From Clostridium sp. OS1-26 (GTDB lineage Bacteria; Bacillota; Clostridia; Clostridiales; Clostridiaceae), in assembly GCF_030915445.1 (NCBI RefSeq), contig NZ_CP133264.1, positions 2,666,001 through 2,730,000 on the forward strand: a DNA stretch of 64,000 bases, given 5' to 3'. The notes under the pieces were generated by a model, which worked only from the letters and a program-made list of their open reading frames with translations, was not told the origin of the DNA and ran no database searches. Numbering within the stretch: position 1 is the stretch's first letter; each line of letters opens with the position of its first letter. The position numbers were made by a program, and so were the translations under genes. Below, one piece after another: positions 1-8,564 of the stretch.

Positions 1-442
1 ACACTTCATTGAAAAGTTGAAAGGTGAAGAGAATATAAAAGGTATAAGTAAGGATGCTATGGATGTACTTGTTAGCTATAAGTGGCCGGGAAATGTTAGA
101 GAGTTAGAGAATCTGATAGAAAGAATTGTTGCTCTCACTGATAATGAGTACATAGAGGTAGAGGATTTGCCATCATACATAAAGGAAGAAGATGCGCCTA
201 AAGATGAAAAAGAAAAAACAGTGGAAGTAGAATGCTTAAATACTAACACCATATTAAATAGCATAAAGGAGAATGAAGAAATACTACCTTTAGCGGAGTA
301 TGAAAAGATCGTCATAGAAAAAGCGCTAAAAAAATATGGCAGCTATAATGCTGCAGGGAAAGCTTTAGGTATTACACATAAAACTGTAGCGGCAAAGGCA
401 AAATTGTATGGAATTGAAAAAGTTGTGCTTTGGTTAAAATGA
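1..442 (+). CDS. Sigma-54-dependent transcriptional activator, C-terminal part
   Basis: The reading frame is open from base 2, so the start lies outside the window. What is visible is the end of the AAA+ ATPase domain with the family signature YKWPGNVRELENLIER, a charged linker, then a Fis-type helix-turn-helix ending in THKTVAAKAKLYGI near the C-terminus. Such bacterial enhancer-binding proteins use ATP to open promoters bound by sigma-54 RNA polymerase. The next operon is dhaKLM, which has a good -24/-12 promoter at 646-662, so this protein is probably its activator. The role is inferred from position, and the sensory N-terminus cannot be seen. The Fis helix resembles the TyrR-like subgroup. 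Confidence 0.9.
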   Translation, partial: HFIEKLKGEENIKGISKDAMDVLVSYKWPGNVRELENLIERIVALTDNEYIEVEDLPSYIKEEDAPKDEKEKTVEVECLNTNTILNSIKENEEILPLAEYEKIVIEKALKKYGSYNAAGKALGITHKTVAAKAKLYGIEKVVLWLK

Positions 443-486
443 ACATGTTGGTAATAAGTATCAATAATTAACTAAAGTATCAGTTA

Positions 487-618
487 AGACATCTGAAAGA
501 AAATAACAAGTCAAAGATGTGACGGATATTTTGTGTCAGACAAGGAGGCAGGTTCCGCAGACGCAGTATGACGCAAAATAGACCAGCATACTGACTAGTT
601 ATTTTCTTGAAGATGTCT
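487..618. repeat. Long imperfect palindromic element, copy 1 (upstream of dhaK)
   Basis: The outer arms at 487-507 and 598-618 are inverted copies with 19 of 21 positions pairing. A nested inverted pair (TATTTTGTGTCA / TGACGCAAAATA) lies inside. The right end from about 580 to 618 is nearly identical to the right end of the element at 2969-3024, which lacks the central portion. It looks like a MITE-like or REP-like element. The internal TGTCAGACA palindrome (534-542) could alternatively be an enhancer site for the sigma-54 activator. Confidence 0.7.
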
Positions 619-645
619 AGTATAGGTATTTTAAAACGTTTTCTT

Positions 646-662
646 TTGGCATAGATTTTGCT
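646..662 (+). promoter_or_regulatory. Sigma-54 (-24/-12) promoter of dhaKLM
   Basis: TTGGCATA-GATT-TTGCT fits the sigma-54 consensus YTGGCAYRNNNNTTGCW at every position, with GG at 648-649 and GC at 660-661 separated by exactly ten bases. It lies about 60 bp before the dhaK start and directly downstream of a sigma-54 activator gene. Confidence 0.85.
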
Positions 663-723
663 AATTCAAATAAGTACAAAGTAATAGATAATAAAATAAA
701 TTAAAATTTTGGAGGAATATATT

Positions 724-1722
724 ATGAAAAAATTGATAAACGATCCTAATTTAGTAGTAGAGGATATGATAAAAGGAATGATAGCGGCTCACCCAGAATA
801 TTTAAAAAAGAGTGATGCTGGAAACATATTAATAAGAAAAGATTCGCCGGTGAAAGGTAAAGTTGCCTTAGTAAGTGGAGGAGGAAGTGGGCATGAGCCA
901 GCACATGCAGGGTATGTAGGAAAAGGAATGTTAGACGCTGCAGTAGCAGGTTCTGTATTTACATCTCCAACTCCAGACCAAGTTTATGAGGCAGTTAAAG
1001 CTGTTGATGGTGGAGAGGGAGTACTTTTAATAGTAAAGAATTATAGCGGAGACATAATGAATTTTGATATGGCAAAAGATATGGCTGATATGGATGGAAT
1101 AAAGGTAGAAAGCGTAGTAGTAAATGATGATGTAGCTGTTGAAAATAGCACATATACAGCTGGAAGACGTGGAATTGCAGGAACAGTTTTTGTACACAAA
1201 ATAGCTGGAGCAAAAGCAGAACAGGGTGCAAGTTTAACAGAGGTAAAGAGAGTTGCTGAAAAGGTAGTAGAGAATGTACGTAGTATGGGAATGGCATTAA
1301 GCTCATGTATAGTTCCAGCAGCAGGAAAGGCAAACTTTATATTATCAGAAAATGAAGTAGAGATAGGTATGGGAATACATGGTGAACCAGGAACTCATAG
1401 AGAAACTATAAAAACATCAGACGAAATAACAGAGCATTTAGTTACTAAAATATTAGAGGATATGCCAGTGGAAAAAGGGACTGAAGTTGCAGTTATGATT
1501 AATGGATTATCAGGAACTCCATTGATGGAGCTCTATATAGTTAATAAAAAAGTAAGTGAAATGTTAAGTGAAAGAGAAATTAAAATTCATAAAACTTTTG
1601 TAGGAGAATTTATGACTTCATTAGAAATGGCAGGCTGTTCAGTAACTATATTGAAATTAGATGATGAGTTAAAAACATTAATAAATGAGAAAGCAGATAC
1701 TCCTGCATTAAAGGTATATTAA
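724..1722 (+). CDS. dhaK: Dihydroxyacetone kinase subunit DhaK
   Basis: DhaK binds dihydroxyacetone covalently and receives phosphate from DhaL-ADP. The 332-residue product has the family opening MKKLINDPNLVVEDM, the glycine-rich SGGGSGHEPAH segment (about 51-61) and the hemiaminal histidine in GMGIHGEPG (about His219). The ATG at 724 is chosen because GGAGG lies at 711-715; an in-frame upstream start would place the ribosome site inside the gene. It is the first gene of dhaKLM and is read from the sigma-54 promoter at 646-662. The pathway is PTS-dependent dihydroxyacetone (glycerol) use in the cytoplasm. Length matches the family. Confidence 0.96.
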   Translation: MKKLINDPNLVVEDMIKGMIAAHPEYLKKSDAGNILIRKDSPVKGKVALVSGGGSGHEPAHAGYVGKGMLDAAVAGSVFTSPTPDQVYEAVKAVDGGEGVLLIVKNYSGDIMNFDMAKDMADMDGIKVESVVVNDDVAVENSTYTAGRRGIAGTVFVHKIAGAKAEQGASLTEVKRVAEKVVENVRSMGMALSSCIVPAAGKANFILSENEVEIGMGIHGEPGTHRETIKTSDEITEHLVTKILEDMPVEKGTEVAVMINGLSGTPLMELYIVNKKVSEMLSEREIKIHKTFVGEFMTSLEMAGCSVTILKLDDELKTLINEKADTPALKVY

Positions 1723-1772
1723 TTATTAAAGAAATACTAGTATATCTATGAAAATTTAAGGAGAGATATGAT

Positions 1773-2408
1773 ATGAGCATAAATGGAGTGCAGTTAATAC
1801 AAATATTAAATAAAATTAGCGAAGTTATGGATGAAAATAAAGCATATTTAACAGAGTTGGATGCCGCTATTGGTGATGGTGATCACGGACTAAACATGAG
1901 CAAGGGCTTTACAGCTGTAAAGGAAAAGCTAAAGGATGATAATGGAAGTAATATAGGAGATACTCTAAAGAAAACTGGCATGGCATTAGTATCTAATGTA
2001 GGTGGAGCATCAGGTCCTTTATATGGAACAGCCTTTATGAAAGCTGCAACTCCAGTAATTGGCAAAGAAAGAGTTGATATAAATGATTTTATAAAGATGC
2101 TAGAAGAAGCATTAGCAGGAATTAAGATGAGGGGAAAAGGTGAGCTAAGAGACAAGACTATGATAGATGCTATAGAGCCAGCATTGGAAGCGTTGAAGAG
2201 TTCCGTAGTTTCTGGATTGAGTCCAATAGAAGCTTTAGAAAAAGCTAAAAGTGCTGCTTTTGAGGGTGTTGAAAATACTAAAAAAATCATTGCAAAGAAA
2301 GGAAGAGCAAGTTATTTAGGAGAAAGAAGTATAGGACATCAAGATGCAGGAGCTACTTCAAGTTATCTAATATTAAATACAGTTTATGAAGAAGTCAGCA
2401 AAATGTAA
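1773..2408 (+). CDS. dhaL: Dihydroxyacetone kinase ADP-binding subunit DhaL
   Basis: The 211-residue product carries the nucleotide and metal-binding DAAIGDGDHG segment (residues 30-39) near its N-terminus and the later IGHQDAGATS motif, both hallmarks of DhaL. In PTS-type systems DhaL holds ADP as a permanent cofactor, accepts phosphate from DhaM and passes it to the sugar on DhaK. The ATG follows a GGAGAG site. It lies 50 bp after dhaK and 30 bp before dhaM, consistent with one transcript. Confidence 0.96.
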   Translation: MSINGVQLIQILNKISEVMDENKAYLTELDAAIGDGDHGLNMSKGFTAVKEKLKDDNGSNIGDTLKKTGMALVSNVGGASGPLYGTAFMKAATPVIGKERVDINDFIKMLEEALAGIKMRGKGELRDKTMIDAIEPALEALKSSVVSGLSPIEALEKAKSAAFEGVENTKKIIAKKGRASYLGERSIGHQDAGATSSYLILNTVYEEVSKM

Positions 2409-2438
2409 ATACATTATAAAAGAATTGAGGTATGGAAT

Positions 2439-2828
2439 ATGGTAGGAATAGTAATTGTATCACATAGCAGTAAGATTGCAGAAGGAATAAAAGAATTAGT
2501 AAGCCAAATGGCGATAGGGGGTAAAATAGCTACTGCTGGAGGAACTACTGACGGAAGATTAGGCACGGATGTAGACAAGATTCTTGATGCTATAAATGAA
2601 GTTTATTCTGAGGATGGAGTGCTTATACTTTTTGATTTAGGTAGTGCATATATGAATGCAGAAATGGCTATAGAATGTCTAGATGAATATATGAAGAATA
2701 AGGTGGAAATAGTTGATACAGCATTAATAGAAGGAGCATTAACCGCCTCTGTTGAAGCTAGTATAGGAAAGAATAGAGAGGAAATAAAAGAATCCTTAAA
2801 GCCAATGTGTATTGGGAAAATGCCTTAA
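2439..2828 (+). CDS. dhaM: PTS-dependent dihydroxyacetone kinase phosphotransferase DhaM
   Basis: This is a 129-residue single-domain DhaM with an EIIA-mannose fold. His9 in the opening GIVIVSHSSKIAEG is the expected phospho-acceptor from HPr. Length fits the Firmicute form, which lacks the HPr and EI domains fused in E. coli. Its presence means kinase activity depends on PEP via the PTS rather than on ATP. It is the last gene of the operon, and a strong terminator follows 20 bp after the stop. Confidence 0.94.
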   Translation: MVGIVIVSHSSKIAEGIKELVSQMAIGGKIATAGGTTDGRLGTDVDKILDAINEVYSEDGVLILFDLGSAYMNAEMAIECLDEYMKNKVEIVDTALIEGALTASVEASIGKNREEIKESLKPMCIGKMP

Positions 2829-2848
2829 ATCTTAAAGAGAAATTCAAA

Positions 2849-2887
2849 AGAGAGAAATATACTATAAAGATATTTCTCTCTTTTTTC
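2849..2887 (+). terminator. Terminator after dhaKLM
   Basis: An 11-bp perfect stem (AGAGAGAAATA / TATTTCTCTCT) with an 11-base loop runs straight into a T tract. Confidence 0.9.
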
Positions 2888-2968
2888 TGTTATGGTTGCT
2901 TTAAAAAGTATCTATATTCAATAGAACTTGCTAGCCTTATATCTATTATCGGTAAATATGATAACTTT

Positions 2969-3024
2969 AGGCATCTGAAAGAAAATAGACTAGTATACTG
3001 ACTAGTTATTTTTTTGAAGATGTC
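2969..3024. repeat. Palindromic element, compact copy 2 (downstream of dhaM)
   Basis: Inverted arms at 2969-2994 and about 2998-3024 are related to the element at 487-618. The right half (GACTAG..ATACTGACTAGTTATTTT..) matches the right half of copy 1 at all but a few positions. The central segment of about 75 bp in copy 1 is absent here. The two copies bracket the dha operon. Confidence 0.7.
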
Positions 3025-3079
3025 TTAACCTAAGTTAGAGAAGAAGTTTCTTTAAGCATATGAAATTGGGAAAAATATA

Positions 3080-3127
3080 TTGACAATAGGGAAAATAAGG
3101 GTTATCATTAATTCGTACTCGGACGAA
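3080..3127 (+). promoter_or_regulatory. Promoter with operator-like inverted repeat
   Basis: TTGACA (3080-3085), a 17-bp spacer and TATCAT (3103-3108) form a good sigma-A type promoter. The inverted repeat TTCGT-N6-ACGAA (3112-3127) covers the expected start point. It precedes the DUF2156 gene by about 160 bp. A similar TTCGT/GAAC arrangement, in reverse orientation, lies at 4791-4804. Confidence 0.55.
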
Positions 3128-3288
3128 CTAAATTTGATATATATATAAATAATAGTTTAAAATCAAAACACTATATAAAAGTAATTAATAATGGGTAAGG
3201 TCTTAAAAGAAATATAAGAAAAAATAATATATTATATAATGGTTATTGGGTATAAAAGTGTGAAAATAAATTGAGAAAGGTTGATATA

Positions 3289-4185
3289 ATGGATTTTAAA
3301 AAGCTTGCATTAGAAGATAAACAGTTATTTTATAAATATTTAAATCCGTATAAATTCTTAAGTTGTGAATACTCATTTACTACTTTATATATTTGGAAAG
3401 ATGCCTGTGATATTCAGTATGCAATATATAAGGATTCACTGATTATAAAGAAAAAAGATTTTGAAGGAAATTATTACTTCATGCAACCTTTAGGGTATAA
3501 AGAAGAAGATTTAAAGGAATTATTAAAATATTTATTACAATACCAAAGAGAAAATAATATGAAGTATATATTTAAAGATTTAGAAGAAGATTTTGCGGAA
3601 AAAATAAAAAGTATTTATAAAGAAGAACAAGATATTTGTATTAAAGAGGATAGAGATAACTTTGATTATTTATATGAAGCTGATAAACTAATAAAACTTT
3701 CAGGGAAGAAACTTCATGGTAAAAAAAATCATTATAATTCTTTTGTTAAGGAATATGATTATGAAGTAAAAGAAATTACTAATAATAAGATTATTGATGA
3801 TGTAATAAATGCTGCAGAAAAATGGTTTAGAGAAAATAATAATAATGATAAGATGCTTTATTACGAAACTGCAGCTATAAAAGAAATTGTTCAAAATATG
3901 AATTTATTCAATTTAAAAGGAATAGCTGTCTATGTAGATAACCAGGTAGTAGCCTTCAGTTTAGGAGAAAAACTTAATGATAAGTTGGCAGTTATTCATA
4001 TAGAAAAAGGTGATATGAATTATAAAGGGGTTTATAGTTTTATTAATAAAACCTTTATAGATATGTGCTTTAGTGATGTAAAAATAATAAATAGAGAGCA
4101 GGACTTAGGTATAGAGGGACTTAGAAAAGCCAAACTTTCTTATTATCCTTTTAAGTTAGAGAAGAAGTTTATCCTTAGCTACTAA
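3289..4185 (+). CDS. DUF2156 domain-containing protein (GNAT-fold, lipid aminoacyl-transferase-like)
   Basis: This 298-residue protein opens MDFKKLALEDKQLFYKYL and contains the paired acetyltransferase-like folds of DUF2156 (COG4866), with the typical LHGKKNHYNSFVKEY stretch in the middle and INREQDLGIEGLRKAK near the end. The fold is shared with the catalytic part of MprF lysyl-transferases, but no membrane segments are present here, and the substrate is unknown. The ATG at 3289 is preferred over an in-frame TTG at 3271 because AGAAAGG sits 8 bp upstream. A MarR regulator follows. Confidence 0.85.
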   Translation: MDFKKLALEDKQLFYKYLNPYKFLSCEYSFTTLYIWKDACDIQYAIYKDSLIIKKKDFEGNYYFMQPLGYKEEDLKELLKYLLQYQRENNMKYIFKDLEEDFAEKIKSIYKEEQDICIKEDRDNFDYLYEADKLIKLSGKKLHGKKNHYNSFVKEYDYEVKEITNNKIIDDVINAAEKWFRENNNNDKMLYYETAAIKEIVQNMNLFNLKGIAVYVDNQVVAFSLGEKLNDKLAVIHIEKGDMNYKGVYSFINKTFIDMCFSDVKIINREQDLGIEGLRKAKLSYYPFKLEKKFILSY

Positions 4186-4332
4186 TGAATGTTTTTGAGT
4201 AACTCATTCATAGAAAGAATTTTATAGTTATAGACAAAAGAAAAAGAATTTCTAAAACTATAATGAGAAAATTGACATAGAATTTTATAAGTGATAATAT
4301 TAATTTGTTTATTAAGGAATAGGAGTTAAAAA

Positions 4333-4767
4333 ATGAAACATAAATGTATTATTGGAAAAATAGATAAAATGTGTTCAATATCTGATAGATACATGTCTAA
4401 AAGAATAAAGGAAGAAGATTTGCCTATATTAAGAAATCATATCTCCTTATTCTATATACTTCCTGAGGATGGAACATCATTGTTGTTTAATGAAATAGCA
4501 AATGCATGGGAGATTTCAAAATCATCCTTATCAGATATTGTTGCTAAATATGAAAACCAAGGCTTGATAAAAAAGTGCTGCTGTTTTGAAGATAAGAGAA
4601 GTGTATACATCAGTTTAACTCCGAAAGCCATATATATAAAAGAAAAGCTAGATGAAATTGAAAATGAATTTTTAGATTTATTACTAAAAAATTTTGATAA
4701 AAATGAACGTAATATATTTGAGGATAATATTAATAAGGCTTTACATAATATTGAAAAATTACTTTAA
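4333..4767 (+). CDS. MarR-family transcriptional regulator
   Basis: The 144-residue protein has a winged helix centred on AWEISKSSLSDIVAKYENQGLIKK, followed by the wing segment CCFEDKRSVYISLTPKA (residues about 97-113), which corresponds to the DxRxxxxxLT motif of MarR proteins. Helical ends would form the dimer interface. The effector is unknown. Similar inverted-repeat sequences lie upstream of the DUF2156 gene (3112-3127) and between this gene and the ABM gene (4791-4804), so it may control both neighbours. That is inference. Confidence 0.85.
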   Translation: MKHKCIIGKIDKMCSISDRYMSKRIKEEDLPILRNHISLFYILPEDGTSLLFNEIANAWEISKSSLSDIVAKYENQGLIKKCCCFEDKRSVYISLTPKAIYIKEKLDEIENEFLDLLLKNFDKNERNIFEDNINKALHNIEKLL

Positions 4768-4790
4768 TGGTATTTTTAAATAGTAAAAGT

Positions 4791-4804
4791 TCATTAGCGA
4801 ACGA
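4791..4804. promoter_or_regulatory. Operator-like inverted repeat GTTC-N5-GAAC
   Basis: GTTCATTAGCGAAC lies between the MarR and ABM genes. Together with the following GAA its reverse complement reads TTCGT-N8-GAAC, the same spacing as in the element at 3112-3128. It is a possible MarR operator, with weak support. Confidence 0.35.
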
Positions 4805-4871
4805 AGGAAAATATTTTGCAAAACTAATACATATTACAAAATATTTTAATTAAAAGAGGGGGATTTGTAAA

Positions 4872-5159
4872 ATGATAAAAGTTGTAGCAAAAAAGCTTGT
4901 TAATGAAGGCAAGGTAGAGGAAGTCATAAAATTATATGAGGAACTAGTAAGAGAAACAAGAAAAGAAGAAGGATGCATAAAGTATGAGCTATATCAAGAT
5001 GAAAAAGATCCTAGAGTACTAGCTGTAATTGAAGAGTGGGAAAGTAAAGACGTATTAGAGAGACATATGAACTCAGAGCATTTTACTAGAATAGTTCCAA
5101 TGATAGGTGAACTAGCTGAAAAGAAAAAGGATATGAATATATACAATAAGTTAATTTAA
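4872..5159 (+). CDS. Antibiotic biosynthesis monooxygenase (ABM) family protein
   Basis: A 95-residue ABM/YgiN-type ferredoxin-like protein: MIKVVAKKLVNEGKVEEVIKLYEELV leads to the typical EEGCIKYELYQDEKDPRVLAVIEEWESKDVLERHMNSEHF core. Relatives include quinol monooxygenases and heme-degrading or stress proteins, so the substrate cannot be stated. The start follows GAGGGGG. It is monocistronic, with its own terminator 8 bp after the stop, and may be under the MarR protein encoded upstream. Confidence 0.85.
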   Translation: MIKVVAKKLVNEGKVEEVIKLYEELVRETRKEEGCIKYELYQDEKDPRVLAVIEEWESKDVLERHMNSEHFTRIVPMIGELAEKKKDMNIYNKLI

Positions 5160-5166
5160 TAGTATT

Positions 5167-5205
5167 AAACGGTAGTTAGAATTTAACTGCCGTTTATTTT
5201 TTTAT
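5167..5205 (+). terminator. Terminator after ABM gene
   Basis: The stem AAACGGTAGTTA / TAACTGCCGTTT (11 of 12 pairs) is followed by a T-rich run. Confidence 0.85.
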
Positions 5206-5265
5206 TCTTCAAATAATTAAGTTTATATCAAAATCTGTTTTTAGGTATCTATCAAGTGATTCTTA

Positions 5266-5399
5266 GGTTCAGATGGAGTTTGCTTATAAGGATGACTTTC
5301 TCCATCTGAACCGTAGAAGAACTTATCCAGGCGCGTAGCAGTGCTTATCCCCCACTTTGATAGAAGATGGGGGTGTTAGCAATGGTAGCGATCGGATAA
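5266..5399. other. Highly structured intergenic element (possible ncRNA or transposon-end relic)
   Basis: The roughly 350 bp between genes at 5206-5561 has no convincing ORF. It holds a perfect 13-bp hairpin (GGTTCAGATGGAG 5266-5278 / CTCCATCTGAACC 5300-5312). Next comes a TTATCC/GGATAA closing stem (5323-5328 with 5394-5399) around an imperfect hairpin topped by CCCCCA..TGGGGG. The GC-rich, multi-stem layout differs from its surroundings. It could be a structured RNA or the end of an IS200/IS605-type element; no transposase remains nearby. Confidence 0.5.
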
Positions 5400-5561
5400 A
5401 TTCTGTTAATAAGTAATTTTATAACCTGTGGTAAATTTAATCCAATGTTGTTTATAGTTATAGGATATTCCAATTATTTCGATGTGAAGGAATAATACGG
5501 TAATAGTCATTGTAATAATATAGGCAAAGTAATAAAATAAAACTAAAAAGAGGTGATCGAA

Positions 5562-6651
5562 ATGGATGAAGATATAAAAAAATCAGTTATTATGATAGTT
5601 GATGATGTTTCTGAAAACTTAATGCTGCTTGCAAATATAATGAAGAACCAAGGTTACAAGATAAAAGCATTGCCTAACGGAAAAATGGCAGTAGAAGCAG
5701 CTTTAAATAATCCTCCGGATCTTATTTTACTTGATGTTATGATGCCAGATATAGATGGTTACGAAGTCTGTAAAATTCTAAAAAAAGATAAAAGATTTGA
5801 AAGCATACCTGTAATATTTGTAAGCGCTTTATCAGATTCCTTTGATAAAGTTAAAGCTTTTGAAGTAGGTGGTGTTGATTATGTGTCCAAGCCTTTTGAT
5901 TCAAGAGAAATTGGAGCTAGAGTAAAAGCTCATTTAACTATAAGATATTTGCAAAAGAAGATAGAAAGATACAATTCTGAATTGGAAAGAGTTGTATCAG
6001 AACAGGTAAAGGAAATTTCCAAAGGGCATTTATCAATAATTGCAGCTATGACAAAGCTTGCAGAAGCAAGAGATGATGATACTGGAAGACACATTGAAAG
6101 AACTCAAAATTTTTGTAAAATAATTGCAGAAGAACTGCAAAAAAAGATGAATTTAAAAATATAATTGACGATAACTTTATTATTAATATCTTTAACTCCT
6201 CTCCACTACATGATATAGGGAAAATAGCAATACCTGATAGAATTCTCTTAAAGCCTGGTAAGTTAACTCCAGAAGAATTTGAAATAATGAAAACTCATGC
6301 AGAAATTGGAAGAGATTACTTAAAGGATGCTTATAATAAATTAACTAAAAACAGTTTTTTAAAAATGGGAACTGAGATTGCTGGTGGACATCACGAAAAA
6401 TGGGATGGTAGTGGATATCCGATGGGGATTGGTGGAACTGATATACCATTAAGCGCAAGGATTATGGCGGTAGCAGATGTATATGATGCTTTACGTTCTA
6501 AGAGAGTTTACAAGAACTCTTTTTCACATGAAAAAAGTGTGAAAATTATATTAGAAGGTAGAGGTAAACATTTTGATCCCATTATTATAGAGGCCTTTTG
6601 AATGTGGAAAAAGAGTTTAATAAAATAAGAGGAAATATGGGAGATATATAA
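5562..6651 (+). pseudogene. Response regulator with HD-GYP c-di-GMP phosphodiesterase domain, disrupted by two frame breaks
   Basis: REC domain at the N-terminus (VDDVSENLMLLANIMKNQGY, phospho-acceptor in ILLDVMMPDIDGYEV), a coiled linker, then an HD-GYP phosphodiesterase (SPLHDIGKIAIPD; HHEKWDGSGYPMG). The frame is open 5562-6164, then moves at the A7 run 6139-6145 and again at the TTTT of 6596-6599. Restoring one base at each gives a continuous RpfG-like protein ending at 6651 with all catalytic residues. Either the gene is dead or the sequence lacks two bases. The ATG at 5562 follows AGAGGTG. It sits directly before a histidine kinase gene, its likely partner. Confidence 0.8.
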
Positions 6652-6656
6652 TAAAA

Positions 6657-8489
6657 ATGAGTGAGAGTATAAGGGACGAAGCAAAAGAAAGAGGATTATT
6701 TAAAAAAGAAAAATCATATAAAAGCAATATTATATTTGAAGATGAGAAAAAAAGAGAAAAGGTAGTTAAAGAAAGTGAAAAGTTTTATAAAAGTATATTT
6801 GAACTATCAGGAGTAGGTATTGCAGAGGTATCACCGGATGGAATATTTTTAATGATTAATAAGCCTTTTTGCAAAATCACCGGATACAGTGAAGAAGAGT
6901 TAAAAGAAAAATCTTTTAAGGATATTACTTATCCAGAAGATATAGATGCAGATTTAAATTATATAAATGATCTTCTTACAGGTAAAATCAATGGCTACAA
7001 CATAGAGAAAAGATATATACGTAAGGATGGTTCTATTATATGGGTTAACATAACTGTTTCTTTAGTTCGTGATAATGATAAAAATCCTAAATATTTTGTA
7101 AGTGTCGTCAATGATATAACTGGCAATAAGAAAAATGAATTAGAGTTAAAAAAGCAAGCTCAAGCAGTATTTTATTGTCCTGTAAGTATAGTAGTTACAG
7201 ATAAGAATGGAATTATTGAGTATGTAAATCCTGCCTTTGAAATAATATCTGGTTATAAAAAAGAAGAAGCTTTAGGTAAAAATCCAAAGATTCAAAGTTC
7301 TGGTGAAGGAACTAGAGAGTTCTATAAAAACCTATGGGGTACCATTTTGAAAGGTGAAATATGGAAAGGAACTTTTAAAAATAAGAAAAAAAATGGAGAA
7401 ATATATTGGGAAGAATCTTCAATCTCACCGATTATCAATTCACAGGGAAAAATAACGCACTTTGTAGCTGTTAAAGAAGATATAACTAAAAGAAAACTCA
7501 TAGAAGAAGAGCTAATAAAGTCTAAAATAGAAGCAGAAAGTGCTAATAGAGCAAAAAGTGCTTTTCTTGCAAATATGAGTCACGAAATAAGAACACCTTT
7601 AAATGCTATTCTTGGTTTTTCAGGATTATTATTAAGTGACAACAATTTATCAGGGGAGCAAAAGAGAAAGGTTGAAACTATAAATCGTACTGGTGAGCAT
7701 TTATTAAAAATGATAAATGAGATACTTGAAATCTCAAAGATAGAAGCGGGTAAAGCTTCTATAAATCTAAGTGAATTTAATATGTATATGTTAATAAAAG
7801 ATTTGAGAAATATATTCTATTTGAAAGCTAAGGACAAGAACATCTATTTGAATTTTTTTATTGATGATGATGTTCCAGAGCTCATAATTACTGATGAACT
7901 AAAGCTTCGACAAGTATTGATTAATTTAATTGGAAATGCCATAAAATTTACAGACAAAGGCAGCGTATCTGTAGTAATAAATAGTAAGAATGAACAGAAC
8001 AATAGCTTATTATACGTAGCGGTGAAAGACACTGGCATAGGTATAGCAATGGAAAATCAGGATAAAATTTTTGATGATTTTACTCAAGTATATGACACAA
8101 AATACTCTAAAGGTGGCACTGGTTTAGGGCTAACTATAACAAAAGAATTTGTTGAACTTTTAGAGGGAAGCATTACTTTAAAAAGTACATATGGAAAAGG
8201 TTCAGAGTTTAGCTTTTTTATACCAGTTACTATTGCAAGTAACTGTAAAGAGAAAAGTTATATAAAGCTTGGACAAAATGAAAATAATGATATTCCATCT
8301 AATGAAAAAGAAGCATGCTCTTTAGATAAAGAAACTAAGTTAAGATTAAAAGAAGCAATATTAGATGGAGATGTTGATGACATAAATGAACTAATAAGCA
8401 ATATAAATGAAGTTAACATCAAAGAAATTGAAAACCTAAAGAAATTGGCAGCGGAGTTTAAATATGAAAAGATTCTTGAGCTATTGTAA
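6657..8489 (+). CDS. PAS-domain sensor histidine kinase
   Basis: A 610-residue kinase without membrane segments: PAS1 (about 45-155), PAS2 (about 172-278), a HisKA domain with the phospho-histidine in FLANMSHEIRTPLN (His309), and a HATPase with the N box (LINLIGNAIKFT) and G boxes (DTGIGI, GGTGLGL). A conserved C-terminal helical tail (about 550-610) follows, as in many PAS hybrid kinases, but there is no receiver domain. It probably senses a cytoplasmic signal and phosphorylates the REC-HD-GYP protein encoded 6 bp upstream, tying it to c-di-GMP turnover. The signal is unknown. Confidence 0.9.
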   Translation: MSESIRDEAKERGLFKKEKSYKSNIIFEDEKKREKVVKESEKFYKSIFELSGVGIAEVSPDGIFLMINKPFCKITGYSEEELKEKSFKDITYPEDIDADLNYINDLLTGKINGYNIEKRYIRKDGSIIWVNITVSLVRDNDKNPKYFVSVVNDITGNKKNELELKKQAQAVFYCPVSIVVTDKNGIIEYVNPAFEIISGYKKEEALGKNPKIQSSGEGTREFYKNLWGTILKGEIWKGTFKNKKKNGEIYWEESSISPIINSQGKITHFVAVKEDITKRKLIEEELIKSKIEAESANRAKSAFLANMSHEIRTPLNAILGFSGLLLSDNNLSGEQKRKVETINRTGEHLLKMINEILEISKIEAGKASINLSEFNMYMLIKDLRNIFYLKAKDKNIYLNFFIDDDVPELIITDELKLRQVLINLIGNAIKFTDKGSVSVVINSKNEQNNSLLYVAVKDTGIGIAMENQDKIFDDFTQVYDTKYSKGGTGLGLTITKEFVELLEGSITLKSTYGKGSEFSFFIPVTIASNCKEKSYIKLGQNENNDIPSNEKEACSLDKETKLRLKEAILDGDVDDINELISNINEVNIKEIENLKKLAAEFKYEKILELL

Positions 8490-8564
8490 TTTGTGCAGTG
8501 CAGTGAGTAATTACATTTTACAGGTTTCGTATATATATGTTATGTAGAAAGGAGGGCTGTGATT

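Noticed and set aside
995..1333. Minus-strand ORF of 112 codons opposite dhaK
   Set aside because: Low-complexity Leu/His/Pro-rich product with no ribosome site, wholly opposite a conserved gene; a shadow frame.
2807..3001. 64-codon ORF after dhaM
   Set aside because: It overlaps the dhaM end, runs through the terminator hairpin and into the palindromic repeat; not a gene.
6139..6145. Programmed frameshift in the REC-HD-GYP gene
   Set aside because: The family is not known to use frameshifting, and a second break of the same kind follows at 6596; missing bases or mutation are more likely.
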